Source: Endothia cerciana (Eukaryota > Ascomycota > Sordariomycetes > Diaporthales > Cryphonectriaceae). Taken from it: a stretch of DNA of 64,000 nt. The stretch lies in NCBI GenBank assembly GCA_026119935.1, contig JALRMH010000063.1:117451-181450 (forward strand). The letters run 5' to 3'. Under the pieces are notes generated by a model. That model did no database searches and was not told the DNA's origin. It saw only the letters and a program-made list of their open reading frames with translations. Shown here in pieces: positions 20,902-32,304 of this stretch (position 1 is its first letter; each line of letters begins with the position of its first letter). A program made the translations under genes and the position numbers.

Positions 20902-22050
20902 ATGGCACCGCAGACCTGGCTTATCACTGGTTGCTCCAGCGGCTTCGGCGCAGAGTTTGTGCATCAGCTACGAGCTCTTGGGGATAACGTCATTGCTAGC
21001 GGGCGTGATGCTGAGACGAAGCTCGCACACCTCAAAAATACTGGTGCGAGTGTTCTCGACCTGGACGTGACGTCTCCTGAAGATGTCATCATGTCGAAAA
21101 TGGCAGAAGCCTGGGATCTGTATCCCGGCGGAATTGATATCGTTGTCAATAATGCTGGCTACATTTTGAGTGCTGCATTCGAAGAACTCACGTAAGTTTT
21201 CGAGCCGGTTCTTTCTTCCTTCCGCCCTTTCAATCCACCCTTTGAGGATCATGGCTGAGAATTTTGACAGGCAAAAGGATCTGGAGGCTGTCTTCAAGAC
21301 CAACTTCCACGGCCCACTGAACATAACCCGCGCGCTACTACCAAACATGAGGGCCAAGGGAACGGGCACTCTGCTGTTCATGAGTTCTCAAGCAGGATGG
21401 CAGTAGGTTTTGCACATTTCCTTCCCTACAATTATTTCAGGGCAAGTCGCATTTGGCCAGATATTCCACACCAACCTACTCTCGTCGTTCTCTCCCCCCT
21501 ACCCTCAACCCTAGAGGTGATGAGATATTCTGACGAGCGAATAGTGCCGACGCCAGCGCGACTGGATACTGTTCGACGAAGTTCGCACTTGAAGGTTTGA
21601 CTCTTCTATCCTAAAGATACCGCAAACTATCAAATATATTCTTACCAAGTCTGTCATACAGGAGCTGTGGAGTGTCTCTCCAAGGAACTTGCCATTTTCG
21701 CGCCAGGTGTGAACGTGCTGATTGTCGAGCCCGGCTATTTCAGAACCCGTGCCTTCAGCAATATCAACCACCTTGCCCCACTCCTGGACGACTACGCCCA
21801 GTTCAATACCGGCGTCCGGGCGTTCGAGCAAAGCCTTGTGGGAAACGAGCCAGGAGACTCCGTGAAAGCCGTTCAACGGATGATCGAGCTAATTAAAGGC
21901 ACTGGCATGGCCGCCGGGAGAACGATTCCGCTAAGAGTTCCACTTGGAACCGACGGGTGGACGAGGATCAAGGCCAAATGCGAAGAAACATTGAAAATTT
22001 GTGAAGATTGGGAGGATGTGGCCAAGAGCACTGACATTCAACAGACCTGA
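20902..22050 (+). CDS. Short-chain dehydrogenase/reductase, four exons
   Basis: Cytosolic NAD(P)-dependent oxidoreductase of 286 residues. My model joins 20902-21191, 21271-21402, 21545-21594 and 21662-22050; all junctions are GT-AG (GTAAGT, GTAGGT and GTTTGA donors; GACAG, AATAG and TACAG acceptors) and keep the reading frame. Motifs: TGCSSGFG at about residues 9-16 (cofactor), VVNNAGY, catalytic Ser in LLFMSSQAG, and the YCSTK active-site pair carried by the 50-base third exon, followed by ALEGAVECLSKELA. The sequence of the first and last exons resembles fungal SDRs that reduce or oxidise secondary alcohols. No lesions seen. It sits between the UbiA relic and the acyltransferase fragment, so it was probably a tailoring enzyme of the same cluster and is its best-preserved member. 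Confidence 0.88.
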
Positions 22051-22244
22051 GTGTTATCTTAAGAGACGGATATGCTTACGGATAGAAAACAATGAATATT
22101 AGCACTACTCCATTTTGTTTTCAAAGAAGGTCAAATATCTATTGAAGACTTTCAGCTTGACGGTGTACCTGGTTGCACCGTATTAAGAAGAAGTGACGTA
22201 CAAGACCCTGATCAAAGAGCCAAACGAACGCCAGCTTCTGGAGC

Positions 22245-22649
22245 ATGTGTAATCTAACCGCTTTTTGGAAGGTATCTGATGGACATCAGGTTAGCTTGAT
22301 GGAGCTGGCCGAGCCGTATTTAAAGAAGACGACTGTGCTTTTCAATACTCCAGTTCCAGAGGGTCTTCCGCCGGTTGAGACGCCGGATTTAAGCGGACTT
22401 GGAAAGGTTGAAAAGTACTTGCAAAGACAATATCAATCAGATTCGAATGCTTGCAAGTTGGAAGTTTCTGATGTCTGGGTCGGTACAGAGATGTTGAACA
22501 GATGTGTACAGTTTCATGTTTGGAGCTGGCAGGATGAATTTCACTTGGGTGCTTCATTCAATCAGAGTTTTCATGAAGAAGCTTCTATAGCGGCATTGTT
22601 AACCCAGATTATAGAGGAACTTCTGGATCGTTTAGGAATTCATAGGTGA
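22245..22649 (+). pseudogene. C-terminal fragment of a Tri3-like acyltransferase
   Basis: About 125 codons open in one frame. The segment VSDVWVGTEMLNRCVQFHVW followed by SWQDEFHLGASFNQSFHEE and IIEELLDRLG has the layout of the C-terminal end of the condensation-fold acyltransferases related to trichothecene 15-O-acetyltransferase (Tri3 family), in which a VGVEML-type strand, a xxVWTWQ strand and an SxxYNExxY-type strand close the second lobe. The active-site HxxxD half is absent; upstream sequence back to the SDR stop is only 194 bases and shows nothing similar. I infer a truncated, dead gene. Recognition is by pattern and is moderate. Confidence 0.5.
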
Positions 22650-23311
22650 TGGTTTCAAAGCAGAACATATAATTTACAATGAGCACTACTAGGTTTTAAG
22701 ATGTGTTGCAGGGTTAGGAGGCTGACAAGCATCCTCAGACTATGGACATTTGCTGCTTGTTTTTCTTATTACTGCTCATCAACTAGATCCAGATGGTCCA
22801 GTTCCAATTGACTAAGAAGATTGAGGACACTGAATAGGTATGCGCTTGAGCATGTTGTGCTCTCTCAGGCCATCGTCATTACCTCGGATAGCCTTTCATA
22901 GAACTCCAAATAACTTGTTCTTGTTACATAGCGGAGCATCGTATGAGATTCCATCCCCAATGGCGTAGGTACCAGCATCGTCCCCTGGAATTTCCCTATG
23001 CTGATCAAAGTGATTAAGTTTGTCTTCGCCCTGCTTGTCAGCGATACCTACAACTAATAACGCTTCTAAATCGAACTTGCAACCTTTCGTGTAGAAATAC
23101 AATGTTCACAATATTCTCATGCTTTTAGCTGATATTTTATATGTGAATTACGCATTTCGAAGCCGACTTCTACAGATTCAAGTTCGCTTTCAGTCATCAG
23201 ATTGAACTAAGTAAATGGCCACTAATGAATATGTGTAAAATAAGAATGCTCGGTTGCTAATTCTATACCTACAGCCGCATTCTGAATGAGTTGTTGATAG
23301 TCTGGGACTCT
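22650..23311. other. Intergenic, nothing recognised
   Basis: Lies between two converging relics. One minus-strand frame (22896-23102) is open but unrecognised. Confidence 0.4.
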
Positions 23312-25007
23312 TTATGATCGGCAATTCAAATGACCATTGCTCCATCCAATTCTCATCCAACCTCCTCCAACCGGCTCCAATCCCGCCAACGTCGGCGATG
23401 CGCGGACCGTATCATATGTGGTCAAGTAGACCGGCTTCTGCGTCACCAAGTCTTTATAGAATTTGAGGATCTTGACAGCAGGATTCACAGCCGGATCTTC
23501 CATCTTTGACGTACTGTTTCGTAAGGCATCAACATAGGCTTTGAGTGTATCAGCCTCGATATTCTTGTCTCCACCAAGACATTTCGCAACGATCGGAGCC
23601 AATTCAGCCCAACTGTTCCGTTTGGGATTGACTGCGTGGTACACAGTCGCCCCGGGCAATCAGCGCTCACTGTGATTGACCGAGCCCATCGTAAGATCAA
23701 CAATACTGTGGCTAAGAGTATTGACAGGAATCCAATGAACCATGTCCATCCGACTCAGCGATCGTGGCAATTTACCGAGATACTTAGAGCTCGCGATCAA
23801 ACTAGGAAGCTATTATTGCTTCGGCTAGACTCTAGGTACTGCTTTTGGACCCACGACTTGACCGACTCGGCATATCACTGCTGGGATATCGGCCGTCTTA
23901 GCTGCAGTATCCAAAATCCACCCTGAGACAAATTTGGATTCGCCGTAGCCGATAGCCTGCGGAGCCCTCTAGTCGTCAAACATCTCCTCGGGCACCTTCG
24001 TCTTCCCCGTCATGCTCGCCAAGTTGTCGACCGCACTGGTGCTGGATATGAAGAAAATGGCCACACCGAGCCTAGAGTGAGCCGAAAAGTCCACAAGCCG
24101 TCACGCGCAGCCAATTTAGCTTGCAAATGGCTCGACTAATAGTTTAAGTCCACCTGCCAAGCGTTGTGAACCACAAGCGTAGTTCCGCCCAGGAGATTCT
24201 TGTAATTGTTGATAGAAAGGCCGAAAGACTCTTAGGAAAGATCTCCCTCAAAGCACTTGACTTTGCCCGTCAGGTACCTAAGGCCTTAGCACTCTGCGAC
24301 TTCAGCTGCCGATCGAGGCTTCCAGGACCACGATTAAGGCAATAGATATGAATGTTTCGGGGATAGCCCAACAGGGAGTCGAGAATATATGAGCCGAGAG
24401 ACCCAGTCGAACCAGTCAGAAGGACTGTCACACTGCCCTGCTTTGGCAGAGAGTGTCTTGCGGAGATAGGTAGGTTTGCTACGTGAAGGCTGTAGAGCTT
24501 CTGCATCTTTCCTTTGTCGCCTTCCTCCGTCTTCTGCACAGGTGTTCTGCCTTTGGAAAGCGTCGTCACGACAGAAATGAGGGCGTCAAGGCTTGGGTTC
24601 GAGTAAACTAAACGAGGCTCCATTGCTGGCGGCTGGCTGAATTTCAACAGATGCTTGTTGATCTCTCTAGCGATAAGCGTTACCTGCAGCGAATCCATTC
24701 CCATCTCGAACAGATCAGCACTGGAAGGACCTCCGGCAATATTGATATCCGTGGCGGCGCGAACAATTTCCTTAACTACGTCTGGGATACTGATAAACTC
24801 TTTGGTTTGCCTCCCGTGAACAAGGTTTTGAGCCACATTGTGTAGAGCAGCAAGCTCTGCCGCATATAGATCAACGTCCGTTCGCCTCTGAACTGTGCCC
24901 TTTCGAGCGTGCGTCATTGGCTTGTCTGCGGACGTGAAGATGATCATGTGACGATGAATGCGCCCGTGAGAGGGGCTATGTTGATTGGCCTCTTGGACAA
25001 ACGGCTA

Positions 25008-26848
25008 AGTCAAAGCACCCCCTTGTGGGCACCCCTGACCAGCCACACCGCTATTTCCACCACCTCTACTTTTATAAACTTTTCTCAACTAATTCTTATC
25101 TAAATAACTTCATCTTTTCACATGACCTTGGTATGCCAATCATAAAGCCATATACCGAATTTGAGCTAGCTAAGGCCATCGAGGCTGTCAGGAAGGGCTT
25201 GTCACAGAAACGAGCCTTACGCGAGTACGGGATCCCAAGGGCTACTCTTCAACATCGTCTGGCAGGAAAGGAATCGCATAAATCAGCCCATCAATATCAG
25301 CAAAGGCTTTCTGTTACTCAGGAGAAGAAGTTGGCTGAATATATTCTTATTCAGGAAAGCCTAGGGCTCCTACCTAGCCACTCAGAACTCAGGCATTTTG
25401 CTCAGAGAATCCTCGAGGTCCAGAAAGACCCTCAAGGGCTAGGAAAGAGATGGATTGAGGGCTTCTTGAAGAGAAATCTAGAGATACAGGTTCGTAAGAA
25501 TCGACGGATTGCCTCTGAACGAATCAATGGAGCTATAATAGAGGTAATACGGCCTTGGTTTCGTCTTTTTGACCTTCCTCAAGTTCAAGCTATCAAGCCA
25601 GCTAATAGATGGAATATAGATAAAGCTGGGTTAGCTGAGGGCTAAGGTGAGAATAGCTTAGTCCTTAGTAGCTCTTCTTCACGTTTAGTTCATCGAAAAG
25701 AGCCTAGGTTGAAGTCCTGGACTTCTTTCCTCGAGTGTATCTCTGCTACAGGTGCCTACCTCCTTCCTCTAGTGATTTTCAAAGGGCAAACAGTACAATA
25801 ATAATAGTTTCCTCTTCTCTTAGACTCTCTCTCTAGCTAGCAGTTCACAGCAATGAAAAACGAATAGACTAATAACGCTATAGCACTTAAATAGTTAAAA
25901 AAGATCTTTATTCTAAGTAGCTAGCCAGCAGACCTCTTAGAAGCTAGATTAATTAGTCTTAAATAGCTATAGCAGCTATATAACTAACGAGTTTATATAG
26001 CAATGCTATCAAAATAACATCCTGTTGATTTACTTGCCTCTTTATACCTCTTATATACTTTAACCTCTTGATCTAGAGGTCTTCTTATCTTTCAAGAGGG
26101 CATATAGACGAAAAGTCAGTCATATAAGCTAGTAGGAGAGTTCAATAGTCCTCAGCAAGCGAATATTCCTCGAGAACTATCATCAGGCTTATATAGAGGG
26201 CCTTTCTAGCTAGAATATCAAGTCTGGGTGGAAAGCTTCTAGTTTGTAGCCTCTTAGACCTTCTAAGCCACTCTTAAGCCCTCTTCTCCTTGAGAACACT
26301 CCTCAGCACATTCAGAATTAGTTAAATTCGAGTTCAACAGTATCAACAGCAGCCTAGTATACCTAGAAAGCCTCCTCAAGCCAGCCAGATATCTTTTCAA
26401 TTCCTCGCAAGGCTAAAGAGCTATACCATCAGCTATAGAAGAATCGCCACCAGCTTTCATCTTTACCAGCACAACGCCTACTCTTCAAAAAGATACAAAA
26501 AGCATTTGACGAGAGAGACCTCGAACTATCCAATGCCCTGGAGAAAACAGAAGTGCTGGAAAGGCAGGTTGAGGCTAAAAGGCCTACTAAAAGAAGGAGG
26601 GTCGATGTAAGCCCGAATTCGAGGTTTGCAGACATTAAGGATATACAGAGGGCTCAAAACGCAGTCAATAGAGATAATAATAGTCAGGATGAAGAGAGTG
26701 ATATCGAATTATCTACTGATAAGGAGGATTGCATCGTGGTCGGTGTTTAGGAAGAGAAATATATATAAAGCAATATATATATAGGTGAGTGGTGTGGCTG
26801 GTCAGGGGTGCCCACAAGGGGGGGTGCCCACAAGGGGGTGCTTTGACT
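25008..26848 (+). mobile_element. Fot1-like (pogo/Tc1-mariner) DNA transposon, copy 1
   Basis: Complete 1,841-base element inserted in the NRPS-like pseudogene with TA target duplication (25006-25007 and 26849-26850). The left terminal inverted repeat is 25008-25049 (42 bases) and the right is 26791-26848 (58 bases). They match except that the right one has an extra 16-base copy of the ccttgtgggcacccc unit. The ends start AGTCAAAGCACCCCC. It carries one degraded transposase gene on the plus strand. A second copy of nearly the same length is at 39120-40961. Confidence 0.93.
25133..26750 (+). pseudogene. Fot1-like transposase
   Basis: Cut-and-paste DDE transposase. The first 171 codons from the ATG at 25133 are open and contain a psq-type helix-turn-helix (FELAKAIEAVRKGLSQKRAL and YGIPRATLQHRL) followed by a Tc5/CENP-B-type DNA-binding region (LAEYILIQESLGLLPSHSEL; RWIEGFLKRN) and reach the first catalytic strand, NRWNIDKAG, with the usual DE(T) worn to DK. 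The stop at 25643-25645 stands where Gln is normal. Beyond it the frame still reads RLKSWTSFLECISATGAYLL, then meets a cluster of stops at about 25800 where glutamines are normal. The C-terminal tail (26553-26750, KRRRVDVSPNSRFADIKDI) is again open. Stops replace CAA/CAG codons, as expected from RIP. The copy cannot move by itself. Confidence 0.9.
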
Positions 26849-28576
26849 TATATGTCTCCCATGAGGATTCCCCGCTCGGCCTCGTCGATAGAGGTTCGAA
26901 ATTTCTCGACTTCGAGTAAAAGACTCGATTGAAACTATCCTACACCATAAATGACGACTCCCGTAATGGCGGGATGTGCCTGAATCGTGTCCTCCATATC
27001 CACGGGATTGAGCTTCTCGCCCGTTGAGAAGACGATGATATCATCCGCCCGGCACCTATAAAGCCATACGTCGTATTTTGTTGGATGTTTCGCGTAGAGA
27101 TCTTTTGTAGCCCATTCGTGCAGTTGTGGAAACGTCCTGAAGACCCCTTGATATAGCTGTAGATCCGGCCTTCGCACAATAATATGCTCATATAAGTCGT
27201 CAGACACGTAGCGGTACTCGTGCCCCAGAGCTTGGGTCAGACTCATGTAGGACCAGACCTCTGGATCACATAATTGGTGGGGCATGATTCCGGCTTCTGT
27301 TGTTCCCAAAACGTTGGCCTATCTCGTTCTTGCGTTGATTAGGTTCTCGACTGCCTTGGGCAATGGGCCACCCCCATATGTGCATCGTTAATAAAGTATT
27401 TGAGGCAGAAAAATGAGCATAGAGATGGAGGAAGAAGGAAAGCAAAGGGTAATAGAATAAACCCAATGGCCAATGGGCAGTCCTCAGAGTGGCCTCGAGG
27501 GTAGGATCTTAGATATTAGGATGGAAATCTCTGCTTTTGGGTCTAAGGGAAATGAGAAAAGGGATAACGTACGTATGTGATCTGGTCCAGCCGACAAAAA
27601 TAGCTTTCCTGCACATACCGTGGATATGAATGGCATTCACAGTATCAGCCGAGGGCGAAAAAGGACCAAGTACGATAGTGAAGCCCGCGAAAATAGAAGC
27701 CGGGAGAAGCATTGAAATTCCAGCACAGTGAAAGAGGGGAAAACCGAGGTACACTTGTCGGCCCTTGGACATCGCCGGATGGGTATCCTTGAATCCCAGG
27801 GACGGGAGGGCCGTGAATGCATCCAATGCCGGATAGGTAGCGTGACTTTGCACGATGGGCTTCGGGAACCCTGTCGAGCCGGACGTACGCAGGACGAGCC
27901 ATGGCTCCAGCCTTGCCTCTACGTAGGTCTTGCTGTATGGGCACGGGTCTACGAGTTCGTCATCATCGAGCCAGTGCGAGGCCCCTGAGATCTCGACCAC
28001 GTGCATCTTTCTTGCAGTCAAGATATCTTTGACGACTGGCAAAGAGAACTTAGGCGGCAGCAAGAATGTTTTGCAGCTCGTACCATCGACCAGTGACAAA
28101 TGAGCTTTAATTGTGTTCGTGGAGAGCTCAGCAATAATTTGTACCCCGTCTTGATACAAGCCAGAATCTTGTAAATTTGGTTCCCTGTGAGCAAGAGGCG
28201 AGAGCTTGGATTACAAAACCCTCAGATCACGATCGCAGATATCCTCGCTCTTGGCATCAGGATACGGAGGTCCCACGAGAGAGATGATAGAGAACGGGTT
28301 GTTAACAGATATGCCGTGCTGTACTTACCAAGATTGAGTAAACGACATCTTGAGGCCCCATATAGAGGAGCCTTGGAAACTCCATACCGCGGCCAAGCTC
28401 ATTCTGCAAGCACCAAGCACAGCGATCCACAGCTCGTGCGAAGGCATCCGCATTGACGTCCCGGAAGCCGTCGGCAGGGTCTCTCGTTTTCGGCAAAACA
28501 CGATGCAGATCATTGCGAGCGATTTCGTCCACCACAGAAGTAGAATGATACCGTAAACGCTTGCTCCCAACCACAT

Positions 28577-28863
28577 AAGGATGTGCTAACTGTTATCGAT
28601 CCATTGAGCATTTTCCGGAGTATGTAAGCAAACGACTCCACCTGAGGTCTACTGTACAAACAGTACAAACAGGTCCCAACAAAATAGCCTCCTTAGGCAA
28701 TTACCTCTCTCACTTCTCGACGTCTCCAAGGCCCGCACCATCACGACAAGTTCGACTGTCGCTCACTCGCATCGACCGGTATATCGCAAGCAACGGTCAA
28801 CTGAACGATGGATCTAGCAAAACCCGAAGCCCGAGCCTCGAGTATCTCAGCTGAACTCAGGAC
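28577..28863. other. Intergenic, nothing recognised
   Basis: Separates the head of the NRPS-like relic from the F-box-like relic. Presumably held the promoters of both, which are divergent. Confidence 0.4.
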
Positions 28864-29981
28864 ATGGAATTCAAAATCACGGCCAACATGGCGCTTCGTG
28901 TTGTGGAGTCTCCGAACCTGGACGTGCAGCAACCTGGCATCTTGCGTCTGTCCTCTGAGGTCTGCCACCGAATTTCTGAACATCTTAGTATCCGAGGCTC
29001 GTCAGAGGAGTCGGGGGAATATGGCTCTAAGATAGTCGACGTTCGGGTCTTTGATTTGTACGGCGAGTAGCATCACCTCCCTTGCTCGGATTCCCGACTT
29101 GGTTTCCCTGGCCTCCTTCTTTCATGTCGTGTCATATACGATGAGGTATCACACCTGCTGTATTCCACCAACCACTTCACCATACGCTACGGCGCCCAAC
29201 GGTCACTAGCGGCTCTTCGCTACCTGCGTCCGGGATCTGTCTCGGCGCTTCGACACCTTCAAATTGTGCTTTCGGAGACGTCATGTTCCCACGACATCTT
29301 CAACTGGGATTACTGCGATCATCCGCCAACTGCGAAGAAGAGTCGCTGGTGCAGAGATAAACATCAGCATGCAAATGCTGGGCGCCTCCGCGCTCGCTTT
29401 TTCTCATCTGGCGGACGTTGTACAAGGATGCCCAGGCCGTCTTCTTTTCAGGAACCCGCTTTGTCATCCACGATCGCTACTCTCACTTCAAGACTGATCA
29501 CGGACTCCTGGTGCCTGGCAGTGAGTACCGGGACTGACGTCTCGCCGCGAGCTACTTCCTCAGAAGCGTCGTCCCCGCCAATTGCCTCCGCCAACTGAGA
29601 TTCCTGGGGTTGGTCTTCCCATCCAACGAGTGCTCCGAATGGCCGCCGGAAGGCCACCCAGCCCTACAGGGTTGAGTGGATACGATTGAATGGACCAGGG
29701 ACAAGCTTAACGTGGGCGGCTTGACGGTACGTATGGCTATGGCGAATATGAGCGAATGGGAGCCCCTCAAGTCCAGGGAACATATGACACAAGCGCAGGG
29801 CGAGGATATCATGGCTGCGTGTCAGCGCATCCTTAGGCCTATCGTACGCCTGGATGAGCTGCGCAGATTCTATGCCCGGTTTGTTTCGCCCCGGAGGTGG
29901 ATATGCGACTACGTCGGGGACTTTAGGGACCCAATGGTGGACGAAGGAATAGAACGGGAGATGAAGGAACAGGCAGGGTGA
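28864..29981 (+). pseudogene. F-box-like (2EXR/DUF7730-type) protein, decayed
   Basis: Fungi have large families of proteins with an F-box-like N-terminus followed by a conserved LLLTCRxIYxEAxxLLYSxNxF segment; functions are mostly unknown. Here the opening is GILRLSSEVCHRISEHLSI, then, in the same frame after a TAG at 29068-29070, GLLLSCRVIYDEVSHLLYST and NHFTIRYGAQRSLAALRYL, then ALRHLQIVLSETSC. The frame shifts between about 29330 and 29500, after which CLRQLRFLGLVFPSNEC and, past a TGA at 29673-29675 where Trp is expected, TIEWTRDKLNVGGLTVRMAM continue to the terminal ILRPIVRLDELRRF. So most of the protein is present with at least two stops and one frame change. Inactive, by inference recently. 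Confidence 0.65.
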
Positions 29982-30865
29982 TTCATCATGGGCGACCGAT
30001 ACTATTTACTTAGCTCTGGCGATGAGCCGAAGGATAGCCTTTGGCCTCTTCAACTGAAAAGAGATGTATGATATGAAGATAAAGTGTGGTTATGAAAGGG
30101 GGCTGAAAGATGCAACTAGCAATGATCCGCCGGAGAAAGGTGGCACGAGACACAACTACATGCAACTGAGCTATCTTCTTTGCAAGCGTCTGCGCTGAAT
30201 CTGCTTCTCCTTCTTCCACCACTTGTAGAGGAGCGAGCAGGTGCCCCGTATACACAGCTGTATGACGTCATCAACGTTAACAAGTCTGGGGTACAATTTA
30301 GAAAGTAAATAGTCATGTTACCGAGCTATCTCTATATATGAACTCGTTCCGCTCTGATCTTTAGTAGACGTTTCAAGAGTTCCAGCTCGCCGTTTCTTTG
30401 ATCTACCAGTTGTTTCTTCCCTACCATGGCACTTGACATCTCGTAAATCAGCCCTAGTGTTTTCACTTGCCCTTGACACATGAATATCGTTAATCTTCTG
30501 CTTACCCTTGGCTAAACGGCGTGTAAGCGGTCGAGCATTCCCGACGATATATTTCATTCATATAATAATAAGAAATTAAAACTAATGACTTTTACACATA
30601 GCAAACATTGAAATTTAAAATTTAGATTGTTTCATCTTATGCCAATAAATAATTCAGTTGACTAAGGGTCTTGAAGACAATTGGTGCTGAAAGGCTACTC
30701 TTCAACTTAGCGATCCGAGAACAGAAACAGTTTTATTGTTCTCTATATACAATTGTATATGTATCTTGCTATATTTACATAGAACACTAACAGAAGCCGC
30801 CTTGCCGATCGAATGTGGAACCAGCCTGCTCAAGTAATTGTCAAACAGGCCAACGACTGCAACAT
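29982..30865. other. Intergenic, no gene recognised
   Basis: About 880 bases, becoming AT-rich between 30,560 and 30,780. A minus-strand frame at 30318-30557 is basic and unrecognised. The 3' flank of the lyase gene lies at the right end. Confidence 0.45.
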
Positions 30866-32304
30866 TTATTGTCTGTCATAGTGACGCTTCTGTTTGTAGG
30901 AGCAGCCAGTTGACGACACTGCCTTCGTGTGATAAACAACAGCAGAAGATGTAGTTGAGGAAAGGATAGCGGCAGCTGATGAGGTACTGTTTGACGTATC
31001 ACTGGGGATGCTGCTATTGCTGGCACCGCGGTAAGCGGCAACGTCAGAATCATCCATGTGATACAACAGTGAGCCCCATCCGAGGCCGTCATAGTTGCCT
31101 GATCCCTCACCAAGAGAGCCAGCACCAGGCTCGAAGCCACCGTAACCAGTAACTGTGTAGTTAAGGTACTCGGTAGTCCAAGGCGCTTCCATACCTTTGA
31201 TTTGGACGTAGTGACTATATAGCAACTCCCAGGTCGGACGAGTGGAACCGCGAGACGCATTGCTTATCTCGCTGTAGTACACAATGCTATTCGTGTAGTT
31301 GACAAAGGGGACGTCGTAGCCAAGGTTGTAGCGGGCAAAGTACTCAGCACTGCAAAGGTCAGGCACTGCAGTCTTACCACAAAAGTTGTTGGGATGATTG
31401 CTCACCCCTGAAGAATACGGCTGTTGTTGTAGGAGAAGAGATCCTCTCCCTGGTTCCAAGCCTGTTGCCCAACAACACCGAGCATCTGCTGGTCCAGTGC
31501 CGAGTGACCCTGATCACGGCCAGACTCTTGCCCCTGGCCAAGAAGCACTCCTGTACCAGGTTCTTCAACTAGGTTCGACACGGCGAGATTAATGTTCCCA
31601 TTTCCTCCACCGTTCTTGAAGTAATCGACCACGAAGTCCCACGTCGTCGAGTTATCTGACAAAACAGCGATCGCCATGGCGGAAGCCATGTTGCCAAGTT
31701 CCCAGTTCGCAAAGTAATGCGTCCAAATGTGTTCAGCCGGGAGCTCGTGGTTGAGGAAGGCTAGGTTCATCGGCAGGAATACAGTATTCATCATGTTGAT
31801 AAAGGTCTGGAGGCCATCATCTGCGAACGGCGTGTAGTCGCGCAGTAGCTCGGCCGCATTTGCGAGCTCGCTGCCCTGGAAGCCAGCCAACAGATAATTG
31901 TCCATGTCGTCGCTGTCGACACCGATGCCCGTCAATGTCTGCCCCCACGCGGTCAGGATAGCGGACGCGGAATCAGCATAGGTATCATTGCCGGTGATTT
32001 TCCAGCGCAGTGCGAGGGCGAAGGCAGCTGCTGCATCATGCCAGAGGGAAGCGGAGTTGTCGGTGTGCACCCCATCGTCGCCACGGTAGACGATACTGGT
32101 GGCGCCGTTGGTGTACTCAGCTTGGGCGTAGGTCGAGTTGGTGAGTGTATACCAGGAGTTCAGCCACGGGTCGAGGCCTGCCTCGATTTTGGTCTTGGCT
32201 CGCGTGATGTCGGCATCTGTTACGAGCAAACCAGGATGGACGAAGGCAGCGAGTGTGCCACTCAGGATGAGAGAGAACAGAAGGAATTTGGCCAGGTAAG
32301 TCAT
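30866..32304 (-). CDS. Secreted alginate-lyase-family polysaccharide lyase
   Basis: Predicted extracellular lyase with an alpha/alpha-toroid fold of the alginate_lyase superfamily, seen in fungi as PL38-like uronan lyases that cleave uronic-acid polymers by beta-elimination. My model is two exons, 32304-31406 and 31349-30866, with an intron from GTGAGC (31405) to TTGCAG (31350); the join gives ILQGAEYFARYNLGYDVPF, restoring the family's NNSRxLxGxEYxAxYN region, and 460 residues. The start at 32304 is chosen because MTYLAKFLLFSLILSGTLAA is a textbook signal peptide; an upstream in-frame ATG would precede it with 22 residues. Landmarks are LWHDAAAAFALALRWKITGN, NHELPAEHIWTHYFANWELG (candidate catalytic Asn/His/Tyr residues) and LVEEPGTGVLLGQGQESGRD QGHS. 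The C-terminus is Ser/Thr-rich. Intact. It is the last gene before the RIP-mutated block. Confidence 0.87.

Larger units (their letters stand above)
23312..28576 (-). pseudogene. NRPS-like (adenylation-thiolation-reductase) enzyme, broken
   Basis: NRPS-like enzymes of this A-T-R layout activate a carboxylic acid as its adenylate, load it on a carrier and release it by NADPH reduction as an aldehyde or alcohol. In order on the minus strand: adenylation N-terminus (28302-28576, ending LLYMGPQDVVYSIL); an intron from GTAAGT (about 28328) to near 28185; AHLSLVDG and LRTSGSTGFPKPI (the phosphate-binding loop, about 27870); GGGPLPKAVENLINART (about 27340); GTTEAG (about 27300); A8 region YRCRADDIIVFSTGEKLNP; a carrier with MGMDSLQVT around the serine that takes phosphopantetheine (about 24690); reductase motif LLTGSTGSLGSY (about 24420) and GYGESKFVSG with the Tyr/Lys pair (about 23950); and the C-terminus at 23312. 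Lesions include a frameshift near 28110, in-frame stops near 27323, 26935 and 26862, stops in the reductase near 24230 and 23970, loss of part of the adenylation core near 27400-27600, and a 1.84-kb transposon. Confidence 0.88.
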
